This document shows positions 35,301 to 44,148 of a DNA stretch of 64,000 bases, piece after piece. The notes under the pieces are model-generated. The model was not told where the DNA came from. It did not search any database and worked only from the letters and a program-made list of their open reading frames with translations. How positions within the stretch are numbered: the first letter of the stretch is position 1; the number at the start of each line of letters is the position of its first letter. A program made the translations under genes and the position numbers. Source of the DNA: Rhodovastum atsumiense (GTDB lineage: Bacteria; Pseudomonadota; Alphaproteobacteria; Acetobacterales; Acetobacteraceae); NCBI RefSeq assembly GCF_937425535.1, contig NZ_OW485601.1:4757501-4821500 (forward strand), in the 5' to 3' direction.

Positions 35301-38300
35301 CGGGGATGGTCTGCTCGTGGTCGAGATAGGGCCCGGTCAGGTCGGCGGTGCTGGTGCCGTCGCGCGAGGGCGTCGTGGTCTGGCGCACCCCGGTCAGATA
35401 GGTGTCGAGATTGGCGAGGTAGGTTTCAGTGTAGACGGTGCCGGTTTCCGGATCGATCGTCACCAGCCGCATGGCGCCGTTGCCGCCATTGCCGCCGGCG
35501 GAGGCGTCGCCGTTGCCGGTGATCTCGCTCGCGACGCCGTCCTGGTAGTTGACGAACATCTGGTAGACCGGCTGGCCGAACTGGTTGTAGCTGACGATGG
35601 TCTCGGCGCCGTCACCGAACACGTGGCCGGAAAAGACGAAGGAGATGTTGGAGTACTGGCTGACCAGGGTCTGCCAGAGATCCTCGCCGTCGCTGGCCCC
35701 CTGGGGATCGTTCACCATCCCGTAGTCCTTGCCGGTGCCCTCGCCATAGAGTTCGTTCGAGAGCGGATCGGCACGCGTGCCCATGTTGGTGTAGTGATGG
35801 GTGGCCAGGATGACCTTGTAGTCCAGGTGGGCGTCCATCACTCCCTTGGCCCAGCGCACCACGTCGTCGCGCGGGCCGAATTCCATCATCAGCACCATCC
35901 ACTTGGTGCCGTCGCTGCCCTCGAAGGTGTACCAGGCATTGGCGGTGCTGTTCGGCTCGCCGTCATAGACGCCGCCCAGCGTGCTGTTCTGCGTCATATA
36001 ATCGAGGGTGAAGTACTGGCCGAGCAGCGTGGTGTGGTTGGAGGCGCTGCCCTCCGCCAGGTCATGGTTGCCCGGCAGCACGGCGTAGGGCACCACGCCG
36101 TTCAGCGTCGACCACGCGTCCTTGGCGATCGCCCATTGCTCCGGGGCGCTCCATTGGGTGACGTCGCCGACCTGCAGCGCGAACACCGTGTTCAGCGCGG
36201 CCTTGTTGTCGGCCAGCCACTGCGTCATCTTGTGGTACAGCCGCGCGCCGGCCGGGTCGTCGGTGTAGTCCTGGGTGTCCGGCACCACCGCGACGGTGTA
36301 GGCGCTGGCGCTGACATGGCGCAGGCGGAAGCTGTCGGACACTGCGTCGCCGGCGGCATTGGACGCGGTGACGGTGATGTCGGTGATGCCCCAGCCGTTG
36401 ACATCCACCACCAGCTTGCCGTCGACGACCCGGGCGGTGGCGATTTTCCCGTCGCCGGTGGTGACGTTGTAGGTGAGATCGCCGCCGCTGAAGACGCCGG
36501 CGAGGTCGATGGTGATCGTGCCGGTCGCCGTGGTCAGGCGCTGGTCGTCGATGGCCTGGGCGATGGCCGGCGGGGTCAGCATGCCGATCGCGGTCATGGT
36601 GGCCGAGCCGTAGCTCGCGGTCAGCGTGCCATTGTCGAAGTCGAACTGTGTGGCATAGGGATTGGCGTTGGCCTGGGCGATGATGCCGCCGATGGTCGGA
36701 CCGCCGAGGGCTGCGATGGCGGCGCCGTCCAGCACGGCGGGCGTGATGTGCAGGCTGTTCAGGTAGCCCGCCCAGGTCTCGCCGTCATTGTCCGACAGCA
36801 CGGTGCAGCCGGTGGTGCCGTTGACCGAGAACTTGGCGGCATCGACGGTGAAGTGCCCGGCCACCGCGCCATCGACATAGGCGGTCAGCACCGAGCTGCC
36901 GTTGCCCTGGTCCTGCACCGTGATGGCCAGCCGGTGCCACTGGCCGAAGGCGAAGCTGCCATGGGTCTCGCCGGCGACGGAGATGCCGATGCTGCCGTCC
37001 TGGTTGCGCACCAGGAACACGTTGGCATTGGCGTCCATGTCGGCGGATGTGCGGAACAGCGCCCCCGCATCGCCGTCCTGGCCGGCCGGGATCAGCAGGT
37101 CGAACAGCACCGAATAGCTGCTGATGCTACCCGGGACATTCACGCCGATCTGGTAGCCCTCGCCCGGGCCGGTGGCGGGGAAGCCCAGCACACCGCTGTC
37201 ATCGCCGGGGAATTTGCCCACCCCGAGCTTGTCGGCATCGCCGATGCTGCCGCCATCGGTGCCGCGCGGCGCCAGCGTGCCGGTGCCGTAGGTGGTGCCG
37301 TAGCCGCCCTTGTCGAAGTCGAACTGCAGCGTGCCGGCGGGAACGGTCGCATCAGTGAAGATGCCGCCGCGCGTGGCCCCGCCCAGCGCAGCGATCTCGG
37401 CCCCGGTCAGCGTATGGCCGACATAGGCGAAGCTGTTCAGGAAGCCCGCGGCGGTCTCGCCGTCCTCGTCGGCCAGGATGAGGAACCGGCCGCTGGCGTC
37501 GATGGAGAAGCGGGAGGTGCTGAGGGTCTGTTCGCCGACCAGCGCGCCGTCGACGTATTTGCGCAGGACCGTGTTGCCGTTGCCCATGTCCTGGTAGCTG
37601 ACGGCGATGCGGTGCCAGGCATCCAGCGTGATCTCGCCTTCATAGACGCTGGAGATGCCGATGCCGGCGATGCCGGTGCCAAGCTTCTTGAGGAACAGGT
37701 CGGCGTCGCTGGCGTTGCCGGGGTCGGTCTGGAACAGCGCGGCGTAGCCGCCCAGGTCCTTCGCCGAGAGATAGAGGTCGTAGATCAGCGTGAAGGAAGA
37801 GACGGTTTCGGTGGCGCCGGTCGTCACCGTATAGCCCTGGGCGATGTCGGAGGCGGGATAGTGCAGCACTCCGGCCGGATCGGCCGGATAGGCCGGCAGG
37901 CCGAGCTCGGCCGGGGAGGCGATGCCGCCCGCCTGCGCCGCGTCGACCGCCGCCATGGTGCCGGGGCCGAAGCTGGCGGCGAGGGTGCCGCTCTCGAAGT
38001 CGAACTGGGTGGCGCTGCCTTCCGCCGGCGCCGCGGCGAGGATGCCGCCGGCCGTGGTGCCGCCGAGGGCGGCGACCTGCTGCTCGCTCAGGGCCGTGGT
38101 GGTGAACAGGAAGCTGCTCAGCGCGCCGGCCCAGGTCTCTCCGTCCTCGTCGGTGAGGATCAGGAAGCCGCTGTCTCCGTCGAAGCTGAAGCGGCTGGTG
38201 GAGACGGATTGCTGGCCGACCAGGGCGCCATCGACATATTTCGACAGCACCGAGCTGCCGTCACCCTGGCCTTCGAAGGTGAAGGCGATGCGGTGCCAGC

Positions 38301-38622
38301 CGCCGAGGGAGACCTCGCCGTCATAGGTGCCGGAGATGCCGATCCCGGCGGAATCGGCGGAGAGCCGCTTCAGGAACAGATCCGCATCGGAACGGTTGCT
38401 CAGGTCGGTCTGGAACAGCGCGCCATAACCGGAGGACTGGCCTGCCGGGATCAGCAGGTCATAGACCAGCGTGAAGGTGGTGACGCTGCCGGACACGCCG
38501 GGGCGAATCAGGTAGCCGCCGGTGTGGGGCGCGGCGGCGGGGAAGCTCAGGGCTTTCCCGCCGGTGCCCGGCATCGCGGCGAGACCAAGGGAGCGGATTG
38601 TTCCGAAAGTGGAATTGCTCAT
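32371..38622 (-). CDS. Giant secreted LamG/metallophosphoesterase/RTX/FG-GAP protein
   Basis: 2,083 residues. Three LamG-like beta-sandwich repeats (about 25-215, 215-440, 440-680, each with SGYGALFQTD- and GWHRIAFT-like motifs) and an Ig/cadherin-like segment come first. A calcineurin-like phosphoesterase follows at about 775-1005: PDTQ, LQVGDVTQW, LPGNHDLAEG, ATHHYTN and SGHVFGDG supply the metal ligands. Then come two PKD-like segments alternating with two NDGNANGW beta-sandwich domains, two to three RTX nonapeptides at about 1711-1741 (GGNDTLVGGGGNDTLDGG), and FG-GAP/VCBS repeats to the end (GDVTGDGTPDLVF). There is no N-terminal signal and the RTX repeats lie near the C-terminus, so type I secretion is likely; no exporter genes are nearby. 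ATG at 38622 is preferred to GTG at 38667. Confidence 0.88.
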   Translation of the reverse strand: MSNSTFGTIRSLGLAAMPGTGGKALSFPAAAPHTGGYLIRPGVSGSVTTFTLVYDLLIPAGQSSGYGALFQTDLSNRSDADLFLKRLSADSAGIGISGTYDGEVSLGGWHRIAFTFEGQGDGSSVLSKYVDGALVGQQSVSTSRFSFDGDSGFLILTDEDGETWAGALSSFLFTTTALSEQQVAALGGTTAGGILAAAPAEGSATQFDFESGTLAASFGPGTMAAVDAAQAGGIASPAELGLPAYPADPAGVLHYPASDIAQGYTVTTGATETVSSFTLIYDLYLSAKDLGGYAALFQTDPGNASDADLFLKKLGTGIAGIGISSVYEGEITLDAWHRIAVSYQDMGNGNTVLRKYVDGALVGEQTLSTSRFSIDASGRFLILADEDGETAAGFLNSFAYVGHTLTGAEIAALGGATRGGIFTDATVPAGTLQFDFDKGGYGTTYGTGTLAPRGTDGGSIGDADKLGVGKFPGDDSGVLGFPATGPGEGYQIGVNVPGSISSYSVLFDLLIPAGQDGDAGALFRTSADMDANANVFLVRNQDGSIGISVAGETHGSFAFGQWHRLAITVQDQGNGSSVLTAYVDGAVAGHFTVDAAKFSVNGTTGCTVLSDNDGETWAGYLNSLHITPAVLDGAAIAALGGPTIGGIIAQANANPYATQFDFDNGTLTASYGSATMTAIGMLTPPAIAQAIDDQRLTTATGTITIDLAGVFSGGDLTYNVTTGDGKIATARVVDGKLVVDVNGWGITDITVTASNAAGDAVSDSFRLRHVSASAYTVAVVPDTQDYTDDPAGARLYHKMTQWLADNKAALNTVFALQVGDVTQWSAPEQWAIAKDAWSTLNGVVPYAVLPGNHDLAEGSASNHTTLLGQYFTLDYMTQNSTLGGVYDGEPNSTANAWYTFEGSDGTKWMVLMMEFGPRDDVVRWAKGVMDAHLDYKVILATHHYTNMGTRADPLSNELYGEGTGKDYGMVNDPQGASDGEDLWQTLVSQYSNISFVFSGHVFGDGAETIVSYNQFGQPVYQMFVNYQDGVASEITGNGDASAGGNGGNGAMRLVTIDPETGTVYTETYLANLDTYLTGVRQTTTPSRDGTSTADLTGPYLDHEQTIPGFDTDAPDYQFKAKAGDDLTLDAGNAGTIKVTLDGSASIDLLSQVAKYEWLNAAGEVIATGKNAALELAAGKYSFTLRAVTADGVTSTDTVDVTVTGAATLLRDNFNDGNANGWTRTGGTWLVKGTAAATPTAANAQGALYAYNDSSGAMIWSDPAAKAWTGYTLDVTLITEDDDTIGVYFYYTDANNFYRLTFNIQNNERLLVKVKDGVSTTLARETITTPFDQTMDLKVSVADGRIFATLDGDALFGGAVTDATAPLTGGTVGLVSNSQHQSIFDDVLVTAGTLRAYAGRDIRVIDSDGDGAATISLTGSHSFALGGIAGATWSENGKVVANAADAEISLGAGTHVLTLNLTGAGDSGHDSDSVIVTVIKASDVLVQDDFADGNANGWRFVDEHELGAAPDWQVVNGRLTQLADSYSRQLGGSGDTAPTPEWRLTWSPLGDGIYALRKGAYALWDEAGAREWRNYSTEATIRWADTGGVGFLFHYTDANNTYKLELDSETGLIQLFSLKGGIEQTLWQSPNAFTATDTAVLRVDIVEGVITAWLDGVALFASPIAVHDTEQGTVGLYTWGNPGVSFDDVLVTRLNGATVPGQEITGTAASEMLTSGAGDDVIRGLGGNDTLVGGGGNDTLDGGAGADVAVVNATRAGSTLTRLGDGSWRLTSADGTDVLRSIEVVRFTDGDLALHTAPGDFLGTATTDLLFQHGGGTVALWSVANGAVTASSGLGTLPAGATVLASGDLTGDGIADILTQRADGSLAVWETHGGTVTTQHALAAPGAGRQVAAIGDVDGNGAQDIVLQGSDGAITALRMQGGTVAGVTTLGHTDAAWTLRAATDLDGDGTDDLVFTSTGGDVAAWMVRDGVAVSGKGIGHLADGWSFEAAGDVTGDGTPDLVFAHTSGTMAYWALQDGGVTATGAIGQYAEGWSFATAGDLDADGTTDLVFTHASGAVAAWQVQHGLAVSATSLGATAPNWQLV

Positions 38623-39252
38623 CCTGCCGTTCCATTTAATGGAGGCGGCACAATCCGCATCGAACACTACAGCTTGATGACACTTCGCAATAGGTTTGAT
38701 GTATTGCCCAGATCGATTGCAGGAATCTCGTGCAATATGACAATTTAATCATTTATATTATCAATATGTAACAAAATGTAACGTGCTGTTTGCGCCCCCG
38801 GAGGCAAACGCACCGCCGCCGCGACCGCCAGATGGAAACCGCAGGCGGGCAAACGCGAAGCGATATTTCACGCATAAAAATCGCATAAACAGAGTCTTTT
38901 TATTACGAAATTATATTTTATTCGCGCGTGAATTGACATTCCATGATGTGGCTCTTACCGTACTACGCGTTACGGAAGAAGTTTCGTCTCTAAATGCAAT
39001 GTTTTGCCGTTGAATTCTCCTTCCGGCGCCCGCCCTGCTGGCCCTGGCGCGGATGCCGGCGACCCCGGATTCCCGGGATGGCCCCGGATCAGCGCGGATA
39101 AAACACCAGCTTCATGCGTGGTTCGCTGATCCCCCGGCAATGCCCGGCGGGATCCTGGCGGTTCACCAACCGGCGCGCCCCGGCGGAGAGGGGCCGCCGG
39201 TCCGTCACCTTCTCCGGAATGCGGCCGCGTGGCCGGGAGCAGAGGAAGCATA
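38623..39252. other. AT-rich divergent intergenic region
   Basis: 630 bp between the giant gene and the next operon, strongly AT-rich from 38680 to 39000 in an otherwise GC-rich window. A 76-codon frame at 38783-39013 has no protein-like features and is not called. The region must contain the divergent promoters. Its composition suggests DNA bound by a xenogeneic silencer or an old insertion. Confidence 0.55.
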
Positions 39253-40266
39253 ATGAAGGCATTGGTCCTGCGTGAGCACGGCGGTCTGGAGAAGCTCCGC
39301 CTCGAGACGGATTTCCCCGATCCGGTGCCGCAAGCGGGTGAGGTCGTGCTGCGCGTCCGTGCCACGTCGCTGAACTATCATGACGTCTTCACCCGGCGCG
39401 GCATGCCGGGCATCCGCATACCGTTCCCCTGCATCATCGGGCTCGACGTGGCCGGCGAGATCGCCGCCATCGGCCCCGGCGTCGAAGGCTGGCAGGTCGG
39501 CGAGCGCGTGCTGGTCGATCCCATCAACCGCGTCGAGGGCGGGCTGATGGGCGAAACCCAGCATGGCGGCATGGCGGAACTCTGCCGCGCCAAGGCCCAC
39601 CAGCTGATCCGCCTGCCCGACACTGTCAGCTTCGAACAGGCGGCGGCGCTGCCGGTCGCCTACGGCACCGCCCTGCGCATGATGTACAGCGTGGGCAAGG
39701 TGCAGGCCGGGGAGAAGGTGCTGATCCTCGGCGCCAGCGGCGGCGTCGGCGTCTGCTGCGTGCAGCTTGCCAAACTGGCCGGCTGCGAGGTGATCGCCTG
39801 CGCCGGCAGCCCGGAGAAGGCACGCCGCCTGCGCGAGCTCGGGGCGGACCAGGTCATCCTCTACACCGAAACCGATTTCCAGAAGGTCATCCAGGAGACC
39901 TATGGCAAGGCCAGCCGCCGCCGCGGCGCGCCGGGCGGCGGCATCGATGTCGCGGTCAACTTCACCGGCGGCGACACCTGGAAGAAATCGCTGCGCTGCC
40001 TGCGCCTCGGCGGCCGGCAATTGACCTGCGGCGCCACCGCCGGCTTCGCGGTGGAAGAAGACCTGCGCTTCATCTGGACCTTCGAGCTGCAGATCATGGG
40101 CTCGAACGGCTGGGACACGCCCGATATCGGCACGTTGCTCGATCTGGTGGGCAGCGGCCGGCTGCAGGTGGTCATCGACCGGGTCTACGGGCTGGACGAG
40201 GGTGTGGAAGCCCTGCGCCAGATCGAGGACCGCAACGTCATCGGCAAGATCGTGGTGACGCCATGA
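39253..40266 (+). CDS. Zinc-binding-type alcohol dehydrogenase / quinone oxidoreductase
   Basis: A 337-residue medium-chain reductase. It has an N-terminal GroES-like domain (SLNYHDVFTRRGMPGIRIPF, then GLDVAGEIAAIGPGVEGW) and a C-terminal Rossmann domain with ILGASGGVGVCCVQLAKLAG. Most zinc ligands of classical alcohol dehydrogenases are missing, so NADPH-dependent enone/quinone reduction is plausible. The ATG at 39253 has GAGGAA upstream. It is the first gene of a nine-gene operon and overlaps the thioesterase gene by 4 bases. Confidence 0.85.
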   Translation: MKALVLREHGGLEKLRLETDFPDPVPQAGEVVLRVRATSLNYHDVFTRRGMPGIRIPFPCIIGLDVAGEIAAIGPGVEGWQVGERVLVDPINRVEGGLMGETQHGGMAELCRAKAHQLIRLPDTVSFEQAAALPVAYGTALRMMYSVGKVQAGEKVLILGASGGVGVCCVQLAKLAGCEVIACAGSPEKARRLRELGADQVILYTETDFQKVIQETYGKASRRRGAPGGGIDVAVNFTGGDTWKKSLRCLRLGGRQLTCGATAGFAVEEDLRFIWTFELQIMGSNGWDTPDIGTLLDLVGSGRLQVVIDRVYGLDEGVEALRQIEDRNVIGKIVVTP

Positions 40267-40691
40267 GCGGCGGCACGCTATCGCCCGAGGCGGTGCAGGC
40301 GATCCTCGATGCATCGCCCTTCATCGCCTTCTCCGGGCTGAAGGTGGTGTCGGCCGATCTGGCCCGCGGCGAGATCACCATGCGCTGCCCGATGCGCCCG
40401 GAATTCGAGCGCCGCGCCGGCTCCGGGCAATGGCATGGCGGCCCGATCGCCGCGGTGATCGACACGGTCGGCGATTTCGCGCTCGGCATGCTGGTCGGGC
40501 GCGGCCTGCCCACCGTCAATTTCCGCGTCGATTACCTGCGCCCCGCGCTGCACACGGATCTGGTGGCCACCGCCACGGTCCGGCGCAACGGCCGCAGCAT
40601 CGGCGTGGCCGATGTGGATGTGTTCAACGAGCAGGGCGTGCTGCTGGCCATTGGCCGGGCCAGCTACGCCATGACGGAGCCAGGGAAGTGA
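40263..40691 (+). CDS. PaaI-family hotdog thioesterase
   Basis: A 142-residue hotdog-fold acyl-CoA thioesterase. The family segment GQWHGGPIAAVIDTVGDFAL (the usual HGG region) is present, as are TVNFRVDYLRPAL and RRNGRSIGVADVDVFNEQG. It would release free acids from CoA thioesters, possibly to recycle CoA in the pathway started by the ligase downstream. ATGA overlap with the oxidoreductase gene. Confidence 0.88.
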   Translation: MSGGTLSPEAVQAILDASPFIAFSGLKVVSADLARGEITMRCPMRPEFERRAGSGQWHGGPIAAVIDTVGDFALGMLVGRGLPTVNFRVDYLRPALHTDLVATATVRRNGRSIGVADVDVFNEQGVLLAIGRASYAMTEPGK

Positions 40692-40699
40692 CCTCGATC

Positions 40700-42301
40700 A
40701 TGCAGATGACGCGCCGCGGCGTTCTGGCCGCCTCCACCGCCGGGGTCCTGCTCAACGGGATCTGGCAGCCGGCCGCCCGCGCCGCCGGCACGCCCCGGCG
40801 CGGCGGTTCGCTCACCGCGACCTGGGGCGGTTTCGAGCCGCAGGCGCTGTTCGTGCCCGGTGGCGGCGGCTCCAGCCCGTTCATGACCTCGACGAAGGTG
40901 CTGGAACGCCTGCTCGGCCAGACCAGCGACCTGAAATTCGTCAACATCCTGGCCGAAAGCGTGCAGGCCGCGCCGGATTTCCGCAGCTACACGCTGCGGC
41001 TGCGCGAAGGCGTCACCTGGCATGACGGCCGGCCCTTCGCCGCCGATGACGTCGTCTTTTCGGTGCTGCAGTTCTGGAAGCCCTTCGCGCTGACCGTGGC
41101 GCTGAAGGCGCTGACCGGGGCGGAGGCGAAGGACCCGCGCACGGTGGTGCTGAGCTTCGCCTCGCCGGTGCCGGATTTCTATCTGCGCTCCACCCTCTCC
41201 GGCCAGAACTCGGTGATCCTGCCGAAGCATCTCTACGAGGGCCGGGACCTCGTCACCAACCCGGTCAACAACAAGCCGATCGGCACCGGCCCGTGGGTGG
41301 TGCGCGAATGGGTGCGCGGCAGCCATGTCGAGTACGAGCGCAACCCGAATTACTGGGATTCCGGCAAGCCTTATCTGGACCGCCTGTTCATCCGCTGGTG
41401 GCGTGACCCCGCCTCCCGCGCCGCCGCCTTCGAAGCGGGCGAGCTGGACATGGGTATTTCCAATCCCGTGCCGGTGCCCGACATCGAGCGCCTGACCCGC
41501 ACCGGCCGCTTCCAGGCTACCACGCGCGGCTACGAGACGTGCAGCTGGTGCGCGACCATCGAGTTCAACCTGCGCCGCGAGAATGTGAACCGGCGGGAAG
41601 TGCGCCAGGCCCTGCTGCACGGCATCGACCGGCAGTTCATCGTCGACACCGTCTATTTCGGCAAGGGCAAGGTCGGCACCTCGCCGATCCACAGCAACAA
41701 CCCGGTCTTCTACAACCGCGATGTTCCCCGATACGACTTCGATCCCGCGAAGGCGGCACGGCTGCTGGACGCGGCGGGGCTGAAGAAGCGGCGGGGCGGG
41801 CGCTTCACCGTGCAATTGCTGGCCGCCAACTGGTTCGAGGAGAACGCCAAGAACGGCCAGTACGTGAAGCAGGCGCTGGAAGACCTGGACATCACCGTGA
41901 ACCTGACCACGCCGGACCGGGCCACCTCGCTCAAGCGCATCTACACCGACTACGATTTCGACATCGCGCTGTCCAATTACACCGCGCCGATCGAGCCGGT
42001 GCCGATCATCACCCAGTACTATACCACCGACGGCATCGTGAAGGGGGCGCCATTCCGCAACGCCAACGGCTTTTCCGACCCGGCGATGGACGATCTGGTC
42101 AGCCACCTGGCCACCGAGACCGACGAGGCGAAGCGCAAGGTCCTGGCCAACCAGTTCCAGGCCGACGCGGTCGCCCAGGCGAACCTGCTGCCCATGGTGG
42201 AATTCGACAGTTTCACCGTTACCCGCAGCGACGTGCGCAACCATTCCGGCTGGGCCAACTACATCGGCGAAAGCTGGGCCGATCTCTGGCGCGAGGGCTG
42301 A
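40700..42301 (+). CDS. Peptide-type ABC transporter substrate-binding protein (family 5), Tat-like signal
   Basis: A 533-residue SBP_bac_5 protein. The N-terminus MQMTRRGVLAASTAGVLLNG has a twin-arginine-like signal, so export of a folded protein is possible. Core motifs are SYTLRLREGVTWHDGRPFAA, then DDVVFSV, IGTGPWVVREW and DPAKAARLLDAAGLKK. Family members bind peptides, opines, nickel or other oligomers. ATG at 40700 or GTG at 40688 (GTGA overlap with the thioesterase) may be used. It supplies the importer of the next four genes. Confidence 0.9.
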   Translation: MQMTRRGVLAASTAGVLLNGIWQPAARAAGTPRRGGSLTATWGGFEPQALFVPGGGGSSPFMTSTKVLERLLGQTSDLKFVNILAESVQAAPDFRSYTLRLREGVTWHDGRPFAADDVVFSVLQFWKPFALTVALKALTGAEAKDPRTVVLSFASPVPDFYLRSTLSGQNSVILPKHLYEGRDLVTNPVNNKPIGTGPWVVREWVRGSHVEYERNPNYWDSGKPYLDRLFIRWWRDPASRAAAFEAGELDMGISNPVPVPDIERLTRTGRFQATTRGYETCSWCATIEFNLRRENVNRREVRQALLHGIDRQFIVDTVYFGKGKVGTSPIHSNNPVFYNRDVPRYDFDPAKAARLLDAAGLKKRRGGRFTVQLLAANWFEENAKNGQYVKQALEDLDITVNLTTPDRATSLKRIYTDYDFDIALSNYTAPIEPVPIITQYYTTDGIVKGAPFRNANGFSDPAMDDLVSHLATETDEAKRKVLANQFQADAVAQANLLPMVEFDSFTVTRSDVRNHSGWANYIGESWADLWREG

Positions 42302-42313
42302 GGGGGCGCGGGC

Positions 42314-43282
42314 ATGGGGCGGTTGCTGTTCCGGCGCCTGCTGCAGGGATTGCCCCTCGTGCTCGGCGTCATCGTGCTGAACTTCGTGCTGATCCAGGCG
42401 GCGCCGGGCAGCCTGCTCGACGTCATGACGGCCGAGCAGCAGATCTCGGACCCGGCGATGATCGCGCGGCTGCGGGTGCTGTACGGCATGGACGACCCGG
42501 CCTGGCTGCAGTTGCTGAAATACATCTGGTCGGTGCTGCAGCTCGATTTCGGCTTTTCCTACCGCCAGAACATGCCGGTGCTGGACGTGATCCTGTCCCA
42601 GCTTCCGGCGACGCTGATCCTGATGCTCTCCAGCATGGGGCTGGCGCTGCTGGTCGGCGTCACCGCCGGCGTGGTGGCGGCGGTGAAGGTGAACAGCCTG
42701 TGGGACAACCTGCTGTCCTTCCTGGCGGTGTTCTTCTTCGCCGCCCCCAGCTTCTGGCTGGGGATCATGCTGATCATCCTGTTCTCGGTGAAGCTTGGCT
42801 GGCTGCCGGTGGGCGGCATGACCACCATCGGCGCTGATCCCGGCGCCTGGGGTGCCGCGCTGGACGTGCTGCAGCACATGGTGCTGCCCACGCTCACGCT
42901 CGGCCTGTTCTATGCGGCGGTCTATGCCCGGGTGATGCGCGCGGCGATGCTGGAGGTGTTCAGCCTCGACTTCGTCCGCACCGCGCAGGCCAAGGGGCTG
43001 GGCCGGGCCCGCGTGGTGATCCGGCACGTGCTGCGCAACGCCCTGCTGCCCATCGTCACGTTGTTCGGGCTGCAACTCGGCACCGTGCTGGGCGGCAGCG
43101 TGGTGGTGGAGACGGTGTTCAGCTGGCCCGGCATCGGCAGCCTGCTGCTCGACAGCGTGTCCTCGCGCAACTACCCGGTGGTGCTGGGCGTGCTGGTGCT
43201 GGGATCACTGGTCGTCGTGCTCGCCAATATCCTGGTCGACCTCGCCTATACCCGGCTCGACCCGCGCATCCGGGGGAGGTGA
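42314..43282 (+). CDS. Peptide-type ABC permease (DppB-like)
   Basis: A 322-residue inner-membrane permease. The N-terminus LLFRRLLQGLPLVLGVIVLN is typical of DppB/OppB, and the EAA loop is AQAKGLGRARVVIRHVLRNA. The C-terminal part GSVVVETVFSWPGIGSLLLD is diagnostic. It pairs with the DppC-like permease encoded 8 bp downstream. Confidence 0.94.
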   Translation: MGRLLFRRLLQGLPLVLGVIVLNFVLIQAAPGSLLDVMTAEQQISDPAMIARLRVLYGMDDPAWLQLLKYIWSVLQLDFGFSYRQNMPVLDVILSQLPATLILMLSSMGLALLVGVTAGVVAAVKVNSLWDNLLSFLAVFFFAAPSFWLGIMLIILFSVKLGWLPVGGMTTIGADPGAWGAALDVLQHMVLPTLTLGLFYAAVYARVMRAAMLEVFSLDFVRTAQAKGLGRARVVIRHVLRNALLPIVTLFGLQLGTVLGGSVVVETVFSWPGIGSLLLDSVSSRNYPVVLGVLVLGSLVVVLANILVDLAYTRLDPRIRGR

Positions 43283-43289
43283 TCCGGAC

Positions 43290-44147
43290 ATGTCCCGCAT
43301 GGCAGCCCCCCTGGTCTTCGCCGCCCTCGGCCGCTTCGCGCGCAACCGGGCGGCGCTGGTGGGCGCACTCATCCTGCTCGTCATCGTCGTGGCGGCGATC
43401 GCGGCCCCCTGGAGCTTCCCGCGCAACCCGCTGCGCATCGTCGGCCGGCCGGAGCTCTGGCCGTTCCAGGACCCGCGCTTTCCGCTGGGCACGGATTCGC
43501 TCGGCCGCGACATCGCCGCGATGATCGCCTGGGGGGCGCGCGCCTCGCTGATCATCGGCATCTGCGCCAGCCTGACCGCCACCTGCATCGGCGTCGGCAT
43601 CGGTGCCGTCGCCGCCTATTTCGGCGGCCGGGTGGACGAGGTGCTGATGCGCGTCACCGAGATGTTCCAGATCGTGCCCGGTCTGGTCTTTATCCTCACC
43701 GTGGTTTCGATCATCGGCGGCACCATCGGCAACATCACCCTGGCCGTGGGCGTGGTGAGCTGGACGCAGATCGCGCGCCTGACCCGCGGCGAGATCCTGT
43801 CGTTGCGCAACCGTGAATTCGTGCAGGCCTGCCGCGCCATGGGCATGAGCGACCTGCGCATCATCCTGCGCGAGATCCTGCCCAACGCGCTGCCGCCGGT
43901 GATCGTGCTGTCCTCGCTCGCGGTGGCCGGCGCCATTCTCTACGAATCCGCCATTTCCTTCCTGGGCCTGGGCGATCCCAACATCGCCAGCTGGGGACGG
44001 CTGATCGGCGAGGGGCGGACGCTGATCCGGACCTCCTGGTACATCTGCGCCATTCCCGGCATCGCCATCATGCTGATGGTGCTGGCGCTCAATCTGGTGG
44101 GTGACGGGCTGAACGACATGCTGAACCCCCGGCTGCGAGGGCGCTGA
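43290..44147 (+). CDS. Peptide-type ABC permease (DppC-like)
   Basis: A 285-residue permease. The N-terminal segment before TM2 contains HPLGTDSLGRD-like PLGTDSLGRDIAAMIAWGAR, the signature of DppC/OppC. The EAA loop is ACRAMGMSDLRIILREILPN, and the end ALNLVGDGLNDMLNPRLRG is typical. Located between dppB- and dppD-like genes with a gap of one base to the latter. Confidence 0.94.
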   Translation: MSRMAAPLVFAALGRFARNRAALVGALILLVIVVAAIAAPWSFPRNPLRIVGRPELWPFQDPRFPLGTDSLGRDIAAMIAWGARASLIIGICASLTATCIGVGIGAVAAYFGGRVDEVLMRVTEMFQIVPGLVFILTVVSIIGGTIGNITLAVGVVSWTQIARLTRGEILSLRNREFVQACRAMGMSDLRIILREILPNALPPVIVLSSLAVAGAILYESAISFLGLGDPNIASWGRLIGEGRTLIRTSWYICAIPGIAIMLMVLALNLVGDGLNDMLNPRLRGR

Positions 44148-44148
44148 G

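Noticed and set aside
32380-38748. A 2,122-codon open frame on the plus strand opposite the giant exoprotein gene
   Set aside because: It mirrors the coding strand codon by codon, its translation is Gly/Ala/Arg/Val-rich without domains, and it arises from the strong GC bias of the real gene's third positions.
38783-39013. 76-codon frame in the AT-rich divergent region
   Set aside because: No ribosome site or protein-like pattern; composition matches the surrounding non-coding DNA.
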